64,000 bases of DNA. Source: Cymbomonas tetramitiformis. Its lineage: Eukaryota; Chlorophyta; Pyramimonadophyceae; Pyramimonadales; Pyramimonadaceae. The stretch covers positions 154,052 to 218,051 of the forward strand of contig LGRX02013719.1 in NCBI GenBank assembly GCA_001247695.2. The letters are read 5' to 3'. The stretch's first letter is position 1; the number at the start of each line of letters is the position of its first letter. Shown here piece after piece: positions 30,548-40,817 of the stretch. The translations under genes were made by a program, and so were the position numbers. The notes beneath the pieces are model-generated. The model had not been told where the DNA came from, searched no databases, and worked only from the letters and a program-made list of their open reading frames with translations.

Positions 30548-31560
30548 TTTTTGTTGTATCTATTTTGGGTCTTGTGGACTTGCTAGGACATACAAAAATG
30601 GTGTCCCTACTCCAGCAAACTGTAAACACGTTGCCTTGGGAAGTAGTGGAAAAGGAGGAAGCATTCGCTCACCTTTTGGATAAAGTATTCCCAGAACTGC
30701 TAGACTTCCAGGACAAAGACGCCGCGAAGGTTCCCTTAGACCCTGCTCATTTCCCTACTCTATGCGAACATGAGAACGAGATAGTGACAAAATGCACCTT
30801 CAAGGGAGTCCCCTTGAAGATTGCACCAGTTTTCAAAGGGAACTTCCAAAAAGCCTTCAGATCGGTGTGCACGAAGCGGCTCGCCGTGTGGTGTGACTTG
30901 GTACTGCAGTATTTCAGCAGCCGTTTTTTGAATACTGAGAGGCAAGCCAAATGCAAGTTGATGGCTGGGTGCTTTGATCTTCGTCAATTCTTTCAGTTGC
31001 CTAGCTTGTTGTCAGATGAACAAGGTTGCTTAAGAGCGATATTTGACTGGGCGCGCCAAGACGGAGGAGTGGCTTTGCCTTGTTTTGAGACCCTGTGGGA
31101 TCAACACAAACTCTTGAAATAACGCCTGGTTACCGCATTTCAGGAGAAGGCAGAATATGCAGCGCGATGGTTGTATTCTAGTGGCACCATGGTGATGGAA
31201 GATATTATGACTAAGCCTGAGTTTTACAAGGATGTTCATGATTGGTTGTTACTTTTCCAACACTGTGCCTTGAAAACGCAGAATGAGGCCGTCGTGGAGA
31301 GTGAGGGCTCTTGCATTGACAGGCACGCCACAGGTGGTCGCCATTTGTCGCAAGAAGCCCTCGTGATGGAGAGCGTCGTGCATTGGAACGCGCCTGCACC
31401 TCACCGTGCGGATGATTTTATTCGAGCTGCATTGAATCATCATTTTGGTGGAGCAGTCTGGCACTTTACGACCACAGACAACCGGGCCCAGTTACATACC
31501 GTGTCGGAAGTGATCGACCGCTTATTGAAGGATGATAGCAAGCTTTCTTTCATGGAATGA
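30535..31560 (+). pseudogene. Unknown gene broken by one in-frame TAA
   Basis: The same frame runs on both sides of TAA at 31120-31122 (...HKLLK stop RLVTAF...), with protein-like sequence throughout, so one ~340-residue product is likely. A possible splice acceptor (CTTTTCTTACAG) sits at 30521-30532, just before the first sensible Met. The N-terminal part (VVSILGLVDLLGHTKMVSLL) faintly resembles the middle region of hAT-type transposase-derived proteins. The C-terminal part has spaced E, H, W and N residues (VVHWNAPAPH, AVWHFTT). The 5' end abuts the gypsy truncation. I do not assign a function. Confidence 0.45.
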
Positions 31561-31922
31561 TTTTTTGAATTAATATACTCTTGCACAGCTACATTGCCAT
31601 ATTACATGTAATTCATTTTCTTTTTTGACATATTGGAATTGTTAGATCGAATGCTTACTTGAATTAAATTAGCCTTCACAATTACACATGGTCATATTAA
31701 AATGGCAGAGTCAAGATTGTTAAGGAATATTCCGAGTGCTTGCATGAGACATAATTGTCCTTTAAGGAATCGGTGATTTTTCGGAAAGGAAGATTCCCTA
31801 ATTTCAAAATTTTCGCGTGCGGCGGGCATTTTGTGATTTTCAGGGAAATGCAAATACCGGCTCGCGCCGGCATTTGCATTTATTCCAACTAGGTTTGACA
31901 CAAAGCTGGCACACTTGTTTCA
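31561..31922. other. AT-rich spacer with a GC-core hairpin
   Basis: This looks like 3' UTR and intergenic sequence. It contains an inverted repeat at 31847-31883: AAATGCAAAT(A)CCGGC pairs with GCCGG(C)ATTTGCATTT around a 4-base loop. Confidence 0.5.
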
Positions 31923-32972
31923 AAGGAATGGAGCGTTCGGCTCTCGGGTGTCCCAATCGATAAGGACGCCGACGATATACGAGAGTTGCTATTAGAGTTC
32001 TTACCAACACGAGATGAAGGAGAGCAAGAATCTGAAGAAGACACTATGCAAGTCCTCCTTGACTACTGGCACCGACAACCCCCCAAAGACTCTATTCTCG
32101 CTCAACAAGTGCGAACATGGATCGTGGAACTAAAACAACACTCGCCAGACGCAGCAATACTACGCGGACTGAAATCTGTGGAGTGGGATGACAGTGTGGT
32201 GAAGATTCGTCGGCTTGGAACACCCTCAAACGGTGGGCGTTTTTATTACATCACCGACGTTGTCAGACATGCTATTCAGCTTGCTGCGAGCTCACGAAAC
32301 TTGGTGCAAGGAGACATGCCTTTCACAGACCTCGAAACCATTGAGTTCTGCGACGGCACCGAGGTCTGTGCGCACAGCGTGACAGGTGGTAGGATCCGGC
32401 TTCTCAGCGAGACCATGTTTCAAAGCTCTTTTCTCAATCCCGACGAGCAACAACCATACACGAAACTTCTACGACTGTGGGATATGGTATGTGGTGAGGG
32501 TCAAGCGTTTCAAGGCCCGAAAATGATTGTGCTTGAGGAGCACAAGCAAGAGTTGAACTCTCTTTTCGCTCTCATGCTCCCTGAGGATTTCACTTGGTCT
32601 ACTACTTTGACAACAGCTGATCTTCGGGCACTAACAATGGTGTATTTAGATTGGTACGAGTTGAGTCAGGAAACATGCGGTGGCAGCATCCCTTTTGCAG
32701 CTTCCGTGCAACGGAGAAACAACTGGTTCATTGCAGATGGCAAAGGTGTGGACGAGATCTCGGGTATGGAGGGTAAGAGATGTGGGAGCTGTACCTTAAA
32801 TCGTGAGGAGATGGAGAATGACCTCTATACCGGCACCCTGCGGTCACAAGGTTTCAACCACACTGAGTATCAAGGACTATTGAAAGACTTGGCAAGCCTG
32901 AGTGCATATGCTTCAGGGGACCCGGAACACAAGGCAGAGTGCACAAGGACTTCGACGATGCCTCCTTTCTAG
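31923..32972 (+). pseudogene. IPT/TIG gene region, segment 1 (unknown domain)
   Basis: The open frame starts before 31923 and has its first ATG at 32046. It is acidic at first (RDEGEQESEED), then an ordered ~280-residue region with Trp and Cys (KRCGSCTLN). No family recognised. Near 32930 the frame shifts by one base into the next segment (32939-33307), so this is either an indel or an unrecognised small intron. AT-rich flanks separate it from the preceding gene. Confidence 0.45.
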
Positions 32973-33307
32973 TGTTACTACATAAAGCGCGGGACGGCGA
33001 CTCCAACAAAGTGGGGGAGTTGCGTGCCGAAATCCTCACATTGTTTGGAGTGGAAGTGATCGACGGGACAAGCTATTCAACAGTTTTCACTATTCACGAC
33101 GCTGTCTCCCTCCTAGACAGCAACGGATGGTTCGCATCACGAGGCGACACGAAACTATCCCTGACCAGAACACAAAAACTCGTCGTGTTTTTGAAGAAAG
33201 ACCGCTATCATGTCACCAAAGAGCCGGTCGACTTCGCAACTATCTTTCGAAAGTTGTTCCCTGAGACCGCGTTGAGGCACATATATATGCCCAGTCATAG
33301 TGCATAG
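32939..33307 (+). pseudogene. IPT/TIG gene region, segment 2
   Basis: About 120 codons continuing the previous segment after a shift: FDDASFLVLLHKARDGDSNK and onward. The sequence stays protein-like up to about 33295 and then shifts again into 33300-33755. No domain recognised. Confidence 0.4.
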
Positions 33308-33755
33308 CGTGCACAAAGTGTGCAAGAGAATTGTGGGCATCATTCAACTTCTGGCACAAGACGGACTCGCAGCTGAAGAAAACCAGGATCGAGCTGAGAC
33401 TCGGAGACAGATATCGAAGGCGCAGTCAGCCCTAGTTGGGACAGATGTTCTGGAGGCACAAGAGGCCTTGCAAGGAGACTCCTTGAAGACCTTAATGAAC
33501 TGCACGAAAGTGCGTCTACTTGTGGACCGAGGACAAGAAGTTTTTGGAGAAGTTCTAGACTTTCGAGGGCTGAAGCTACTAAAGTTGACGAACCTTTGTC
33601 TCAAGTTCATTTATGACAAGGCTGACCTTGCACAAGCAACTCAAGACTCAAGAATACAAGCCTTTTATGTGTACTGCAACCAAGTTTGGTGCTTCGCAGG
33701 TGTGCGCTCAACACTCCAATTCCCGCACTCCAAGGCGTTCCTTCGGCAAGACTAG
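33300..33755 (+). pseudogene. IPT/TIG gene region, segment 3
   Basis: 151 codons, helical and Gln/Leu/Lys-rich. It ends at TAG (33753-33755), beyond which the same frame continues plausibly for ~25 codons before a polypyrimidine tract and a CAG acceptor at 33831-33833. An intron between ~33700 and 33833 is likely, but donor phase could not be reconciled with the next exon. Confidence 0.4.
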
Positions 33756-33833
33756 TTCGTGGATGCTAAGCTCGTGAGGTTGAGAACATACATACCGTGG
33801 GGGGTGTTGCTGCAGTTTTCTTGATCTTTTCAG

Positions 33834-36246
33834 CCGGAAAAAGCCTGAGGCCAAGCGTATCCTGCAAAACCTGCATTTCCATCACTTCGGTGATCATATT
33901 GCGAGGTTTTTCCACCAGTTGAATCGACGACCTGAACGACTGCACAAGCCAACCAGAAGCCTCGTCCCCTTTCTAGAAGAAGACGGAGAGTATTATCAAA
34001 TGGTAAGCAAGGCGCTTGGTAAAAGAAGTGGAAACATAAACCTATTGGATGCAATGTGCACTGGCGAGCAGATAAAGGACTTGCAGGCCATGGACTACGC
34101 TACTGGGCTTCGTTGTGAGCAACGAAGTCGAGGACACAGTGACAAGCTATTCTCAGAGTCAGTCGTCGAAAACCTAGTGATTTACGCTTGTGCCTACCGC
34201 CTCGCACCCACATGGGAGAGAAACATAACACGCTTGTTATGGACTATCCTTGAGGACTTGCAAGCTCATGCAGAGCGCGTCTTTGTCTTCGAGAGCGCCG
34301 ACTATACAACTGCATCAATAACATGGGGCGGGCTTGGAGGTTGGAGTTCCCCCGACTCTCGTTATCACCTGTCTCTGTACCGCGCCCGCGTTGCCAGATT
34401 GTATCCAGAGGTTCCTGACAACATCAACTTCGCACATTTTGAGAAGGTCAAAGGCAAGTGGCGCAGCAAAGACATCAATCCTGAATTCAATTTCAAGGAG
34501 TCCGTGCACTACCCTCACCTACAGTTTCCTTGTCTGTGCAAGGATTGCATTGATGGCTTCAGAAAATCACCGAACAAGAAGGCTTATGCAGAGACACACC
34601 CTTTGGAGTTTGAACAATGCATATGCCATCGGCTTCCTGTGTTTGTTTTTAAAGTGGGCGAGACGCAACGCGGGGCGGACAAATATATTACCGTGAGATG
34701 GTGTGAAGACACTCAGTTGTGCACTGAGCCCTTCGGACACCTAACACCTCTGACAGTCTACATTCAACGGAGGGATCTGCAATACCTGGAGAAGCTGCTG
34801 TTCTCACTTCGATGGAAAGCTTATCGTGCATGGTTGGCAACGTTGAAAGCAGCAAAAGCCACGGAGTTACGCGTGATGGGGTCTCGGGGCACACGCGTTA
34901 GTGAAGGCGATACCATCATGGTGATGGGTAACTTTCCACCTGCGTTGCAAATAGCGGTAAGTTTTGGAGGCCAAAACATCTTGGAAATATCGATGCAGGA
35001 CAACAGGACCGCCTTTATTTTTATTTGCCCACGTCCGAGTTCCACTCGGACCCCTGTCGATGTTTCAATCAGGGCACACATCGAATGGCCACTGTACGAG
35101 AACAGCAAATATCTGTTCCCAAGCACCTCAAAACAATACACCATCCTTGACCGCGTACCCCACGATATTACTCTCACGCAGTTCAAAAACCGCCTGAAAT
35201 ATGCAACTCTCCGGATAGAAAAAATAACTTCACAGCGTTCCAGCACCGCAGGTGGAAAAGTGCACCTCACAGGGAATTTTCCGACCGCAGCTGGGGAAGA
35301 TATCTTCGTGAAATGTGGGGAGACGACATGCACCTTACTCACCGTTTCAAAAAACAAGGTGGAATTCGTGCTGGGTAGTGGGTGCGGTGTTAATCGTGAA
35401 GTGCAAGTGGAGGTCAGGGATCATAATACACAAGAGCTATTATCGACTGCACGAAGCTCCATTGTATCCTACCTACCGCCAGCCATAACCGGTTTTTGTG
35501 TCGAAGATATTCCAGCAAACAGGAGCTCTCCAATTACTTGCCAAACGTCTCGTGGAAGAATTTTCAGTATTGAGGGCACTAATTTCGGAGATAGCGAGGA
35601 AAACCTGACCTTGGCTTTCGGAGATACGCCGTGTATGGTGTCCGAGTGCACACATGGGAAAATCGTCGCAAAAGTACCTCCAGGTGTTGGCAGTTTCCCA
35701 ACAGTACACCTGACAGTGGGGGGGCAAAAGGAAAGCACAGAAATCCCCGTGAGATATTCACCGCCAGCAATAGTGTGCAGGAGCAAGGAGGTGATCTCGG
35801 GACATGATTTCCGTGTTCAGGGAGTAAACTTTGGAGTGGAGCCCCGATCAGTGATATGCCTCTGGATGTGTGGAACTCGGCAACAACAGCTCACAGTGCT
35901 GAACGTATCGCACACAGAGGCGCACATATCGACGCACGGTGCCCCCCTTGGCACATGCAAGGTACGCTCTCAGCATTGTTTCCCTCTTTTTTTTATTTGC
36001 CGCATTCCCTACCTGGAAAGGTGTGGCAGGAAAGTTGTATACTAAAAACCCTCTGCTCGTCACGTTTTCTTGCAGATGCAACTCTTCGTCGGCGGTCAAC
36101 AAACAGTCGATAATCGCCGAGGCCAAAAGGACCTTACACTAACTATCAAGAGTCCACCAGACCGAAATCCCTCTCATCAGCCCCAAAAAGCGCAGAGGAC
36201 TCGCTATGCAGCCCCGAGCAGTTGGCGCGTTGGGAACAGGCGTTAG
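33834..36246 (+). CDS. Protein with four IPT/TIG-like repeats, two exons in this part
   Basis: The frame is open from the CAG acceptor at 33833 and runs to 35961. An intron with canonical ends (GTACGC...TTTTCTTGCAG) occupies 35962-36075, and the second exon runs to TAG at 36244-36246; both junctions keep phase. The N-terminal ~290 residues are unknown (Cys pairs in CLCKDC, CICH). Four Ig-like IPT/TIG repeats follow, each with a GxxxxxxGxNF-type strand: TIMVMGNFPPA, KVHLTGNFPTA, IFSIEGTNFGD and DFRVQGVNFGV. The last repeat closes only when the intron is removed (TCK then MQLFVGG), which supports the splice. IPT folds bind DNA in some transcription factors and occur in surface receptors; no signal peptide or membrane helix is visible here. 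Confidence 0.65.
35962..36075 (+). other. Spliceosomal intron, GT-AG, 114 nt
   Basis: The donor is AAG|GTACGC and the acceptor TTTTCTTGCAG|ATG, with a T-rich tract upstream of the acceptor. It falls between codons, and removal joins two halves of an IPT/TIG repeat. Confidence 0.75.
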
Positions 36247-37740
36247 CCTTTGAGACTCGTACCTGAATGCAATGCCCTTGGTGTGCGGGGATGTAGTTTC
36301 AGCGTAAAACCGTTTTGTAAATAGTTCTATCATCTAAATCCACCGACAAATTATGTTGTAACGTCCTCCAGGCCATAGGTCTGACTGTTGAGTTCTGCGA
36401 GACTGTTGACTAAGCGTTCTCATGAGATAATTAAACTAGGCCCTGGGTTAGTTAAGCACATAAGCTCACAACACAGATGACCAAAAAGTTAATTCTAGGG
36501 AGCTGCAACCACAGGCAGTTTCACTTATTGTGCTTTGAAAGTGCGGGCAACCTAATCCGTGCATAGCGGCCGGTGAGCGAGACGCGCGACCTGATTCTGC
36601 CGCCAGTCTCGGCTGTCATAACTTAAAAGATATATCAGTGAAATTCTGTTACAACTGGCAGGCAAGGAAACGTAGAAATGGGCTTCACTGAGGGCTGTCG
36701 TGCGTTCCTGTGAGCCTGCTCTGAACTGCTGAAATTCTGTTTAACTTTCAGCAATTATCGCGATATGTGTTACGCAGGCCTCCATGTTCATTTTGAAGCT
36801 CAGATCGTTAGGTGGCCTGACACTTAGCTGTACTCCGTCGATCAACAAAATTATGCTATTTAGATCCCATCTCGAGCGCTCTCAAGGAATGACGGACTGC
36901 ATGTCGTGATAGCACTCAACTACGCGATGGGATTCGCCTAGTATGTGTCATGACAATGCCTCGCCATTGGCCAAATCGTGTCCAGGAACCCAAAAGTGGC
37001 CGTAGAAACGATGTCTACCCTTGCACAGATACGCATACATGCGGGTACCATATCTGTGGATAAATAAAAACTGCTATACTGCCTTTGCCAGACCGTGGTT
37101 TGTCATTCGGATCTTATGGCCAGTCATTCTGAGCTGCCGGAATGTTCTGAGGTAGATGGAGTTGTGATCCTGAGTTGTGGTTGACATACATAACTAAACG
37201 AATTCACATTAGTACGTTGTCGAATCCATCTATGAAATGTTCGTCAGAGCGCGCGTACCGGACCGAAAAAAGGAGTTTGGCAGATTGGGTGAGGATTTAA
37301 AGTGGACTCATAGAGACCCTCCGATATCTCGTAAGCAGGGCCTTCTCCGCCTGCATTAAAACAAACCTTGGAAAAGAAGGTTCTCCATTCGGCCTATGAA
37401 CCTCCATAGCAGCTTCAGGAGGGGAGGAAGGGGTGGATGTACTATATAAGGCCGTGGAAACAAATACCCAATGGGTCGAATCGTCGATCGGCAAGCGCAA
37501 TATCTCTCCGTAACGTAAACCTCGGAAGATACCCTGAGCGTCACTCTGAAATACGAAACGCCAAGCAATCAGGGGGGCTACATCCTAAGAACTGTAGGGC
37601 TATATGCCTAAGGTGAGGGTTTAAAGTGGACTCAGTTCCCCCCGATATCCTAAAACACCTTGAGGGACGCCTCATCGGTGTAAGAAGACTGGCCAGTTCG
37701 ACAACAAAGACATCAAAGACATGTACAAACGTATGCACCC
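36247..37740. other. Spacer, probably ending in degraded LTR-element internal sequence
   Basis: No gene recognised. A ~40-bp phrase, GGTGAGGRTTTAAAGTGGACTC, occurs twice (about 37290 and 37610), each time followed by a CCGATATC-type motif. The 3' end joins a polypurine tract, so roughly 37.1-37.78 kb is likely the 3' internal end of a family A LTR element. Confidence 0.45.
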
Positions 37741-37778
37741 TATATTGTGAGGTCACAACACTTCTAAGAGGGGAGATC
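37741..37778 (+). other. Polypurine tract and 3' internal end of family A element
   Basis: This matches bases 1-38 with about one difference. AAGAGGGGAGATC immediately precedes the TGTC start of the LTR. The TRIM at 49242-50111 ends its internal part with nearly the same sequence. Confidence 0.65.
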
Positions 37779-38307
37779 TGTCGGGGATATGACCGATGAC
37801 ATATGTGTCATACATGCCATACCTATCATACAATGTCATGTCATGTCATATGTCATAATGGCATACAGTCGTCGAGTATTGTCAGTACGGTCGACTATGA
37901 CATGTACAGTCATAATGTCTACCATCCACCTAAGGTGAGTGACATCTTTCATCGAGAGGCCAAGTATATGGCATCGAGATGGCGAAGCAAGACAAGTTCT
38001 TGAAGAACCGAAGGGTCCTGATAAGACGCGTCTTCGCTTCTAGCATGCACTGAACAACATGCGAGCATCAATGGCTATATCGACCAGCCGATGCGGGAAG
38101 TTCACCCAGTGCTCTCGGGTTCACAACCCGATGGTGGTAACGCATGAGATGCGTGAGAGCATTGGAGTATATGAGGAGCATTGGGCTCAAGCAAGCACTT
38201 CTGGTCAACAGACTGCTGCACTCATAACCCACCAGAATATTGCGTTTTGCTGTTACCGTTCAATAACAGCAGCGTCACACATACTGTTCGCATAGCGAAC
38301 CGTGACA
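37779..38307 (+). repeat. LTR, family A, copy 2
   Basis: Begins TGTCGGGG and ends ACCGTGACA; homologous to 39-653 but with a short ATGTC array. It is preceded by a polypurine tract and followed by 13 bp, then the TTAAG target duplication of element B. Confidence 0.65.
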
Positions 38308-38325
38308 CGCCTCTTGGATATTAAG

Positions 38326-38581
38326 TGCTGAAATATGTATAGGCAGCCCTGACCGGGAGTCCCGGTGCAGGCCCCTATGACAGACTCCTAGGACCAACAC
38401 TGGACTGCTGACTGATTTGTAGGTTCGTGCTGTGACACACGCTGTGTCACAGGTAGGCTAGACTCCGAGACCGTCCGAGACCGTTCCGGGTATATCTAGC
38501 TTAGGGTTTATTTATCTTATACAGTTTATCCACACTGAGTACGGGACTATCTGATATCTGGTGTACTAGGATATTCCGGTA
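38326..38581 (+). repeat. Left LTR of element B
   Basis: 256 bp, nearly identical to the right LTR once the TRIM is removed. It contains the palindromic stretch TGTGACACACGCTGTGTCACA. The ends TG...TA are slightly non-canonical. Confidence 0.8.
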
Positions 38582-38690
38582 GGTCGTGGCCCCATCCACG
38601 CTTTTATTCCACTTGCTATCTTGGCCATGATTGGCTAAGCAGCCGCTTGAAGAGGTGGTGCGCACTTGCGCGTTTGGGTGCGACTAGGAT

Positions 38691-39838
38691 TTGGGACATG
38701 GCTTTACGGTAGACGTCTTTTTGCGGCTGCGAGTCATGGGCACCGCGCGTTGCTATTGCTCGATTTTGACAATGTTCATCTACGTTATTTTGCCTGCCCT
38801 GATCCCGCTGGTTTGCGTATTTTGGGCTGGTGCTCCGGACACCTTCGACCACGACGACATCTGCAAGTGCCCCACGCTCGTTTCGCCTCTCCGCACGTTC
38901 TGCCGTTACGCCTTTCCTTCATTTCCGCCACAACACCCAAACGTGCAGCCGCGCATCATCTTTTCTCTGGCTTTCAGAAGTATGGCAGCATCTACACGGG
39001 CTCGCAAGCGCCTATTGAGGGATTACGACTTGGACGCCTCGATACGGCTTCTGGATGCGGTTCGGGACACTCCGACCGCTAGCACCCCACCTGTGGTGCC
39101 CCCTGCTGCTTCCAGCAACAGCGACGCTGCTGTCGCGTTGCGGAAGAACCTGGTCGACCAACATGCCACGGTTGACGCGGTGTACAAGGGGCGCTTGCAT
39201 CGGGCTTGGGCCAAGGGTATCCGCGAGGATATCCTTGGTTCCAAGAAACATCATTATCGTGGTACTGACGACACCGACCGCCTCTCCGAGTTGGTGGTGC
39301 AGCTTCGGACCGAGTTTCAGTCCGCTGGGCTGGACTTGGCCCCCTTTGACCTCGACGACCCCACCTCTCTGGTTATCGAGAAGGTTAATAGACTCCTCTA
39401 TGACGTCTTGGCCCTCGTCGTGGAGCGGAACTCTGTGGCTGACACCTGGCTTCGGGGTACGGACTCTTCGGCTGACCGAGATGGACGTCAAGCTCTCATC
39501 GACATCATCAAGGGGAGCGTGCCGGCGGTCTTACGCGAGAGCCACCAGCAGGAGCACGTGGCTCTTCGTTATCCCGCAGGCGTTGACCCGCAGCCGATCT
39601 TGGCTCGCGAGCAACGTCTGGTGCGGGATAACCGCGCTCCTGACTGGCGGCCCACCGTGCGACGAGACCCGCAAGCTTTCGCTCTACAACCGCATCGACC
39701 CAATCTTTTACGCGGCGGTGAAGGCGCGTTATCCGCTTGTGGGTGATCTCAACGGGGTCACTCTCCGCTCGCTTCAGGCTCTCGTCGTGGCCATCTTCGC
39801 CAGGCATGGGCACAGTCGGACGATGGGACGGCAGCACG
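38691..39838 (+). CDS. Element B Gag-like protein, N-terminal part
   Basis: The frame is open from 38691, but the likely start is the Met at about 38981 (MAASTRARKRLL). The upstream ~95 codons include a hydrophobic run (FIYVILPALIPLVCVFWAG) that may not be translated. The Gag-like part is helical (VVQLRTEFQSAGLDL and onward). The frame shifts by one near 39665 (DNRAPDWRPTV then CDETRKLSLYNRI) and is interrupted at 39838 by element C; it resumes at 47237. No enzymatic domain. Confidence 0.55.
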
Positions 39839-40442
39839 TGTGCTAGGGTAAGTCACGGGACAGAATGACGGCGTGTCAGAATGACGAGTGACGGGTACTA
39901 TGACAGTCACCAATGACAGGCATTTATATGACCAGATGACGAGAGTGTCTGACAGAAATGACTGACAGAAATGCCTGACCCAAAAGTGAGTTTTGGTGGG
40001 AAAACCAGCAGTCAGAGAAATTGGAGGGAAAGCTGGTAGACCTCCAATATTGCCGAGTCAGCACAGTTATAATTATTCAGAGTGATATGGAGTGGCCTGG
40101 AATGATTGATGATATAACTGGGCTAGTCGGCAGATTCTATGATGTGACAGATCGAGTTCTCATGAAGTATGATGGGACCTGACAGGAGTCGACATCGAGT
40201 TATGTTCGAAAGTTCGAGATCTGAAACCATGGCATAAGGCAGCCGAGCAGGCTGAATGAATCAGTTTTGAATTTGTTACTGTGAACAGCCACACCTGGCT
40301 GTTGTAACTTCGACATTAAAGAAAGATCCGATTCACATATATATATCATGCTTACAGCAATATATATCTCTTTGTAGGACTGAACTAGGTTCCCTGCATT
40401 GTGTAAGTAGACTGAGAGGCTCTTAGAGAGCACCCCCGAACA
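39839..40442 (+). repeat. Left LTR of element C
   Basis: Begins TGTGCTAGGG and ends CCCGAACA. The first ~140 bp hold about ten TGAC/GTCA motifs (AATGACGG, AGTGACGGG, GATGACGAG and others). A TATA-like ATATATATAT run lies near 40340-40350 and again near 40360. Confidence 0.9.
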
Positions 40443-40443
40443 A

Positions 40444-40458
40444 CTGGTATCAGCGTGG
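40444..40458 (+). promoter_or_regulatory. Primer binding site of element C
   Basis: CTGGTATCAGCG follows the LTR after about two bases. TGGTATCA is the start of the well-known initiator-tRNA-Met complement used by many plant LTR elements (TGGTATCAGAGC); the match then diverges. Confidence 0.65.
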
Positions 40459-40817
40459 TTACGTTAGACGCGACCTGTTTGTGCCGACTGCAACTTCGGG
40501 TGTACAATTACCGGCACACGAATTCCGGGAGGCCTTTCCGCGAGTTCCTAGAAGAATTCTGAAGACAACGACGTAAAACGCGCTTAATTGCGTCTGCCTT
40601 TCGTCAGGGCTGCGAATATCGACGGAAAATATATCATATACTGTTCCTGAATGCATATACCACACGTACAAGTGTGATGTAATTTGTCCTTGCAGGTGCC
40701 TTTCCGCGGGAATTGTCGTTTGTTCGACCGTCGAAATCAGCGTCAATCGGCAGAATTTTATCGCCCGTGCCGTGTGAGCTCACTGCCGTTAACGTGCGTT
40801 CGCATCACAACGCAGTC

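Noticed and set aside
14792..33755. Reassigned stop codons (UAA/UAG as glutamine)
   Set aside because: All three stop codons occur as interruptions and also as natural ends of long ORFs, and frameshifts are common, so decay or assembly error explains them better.
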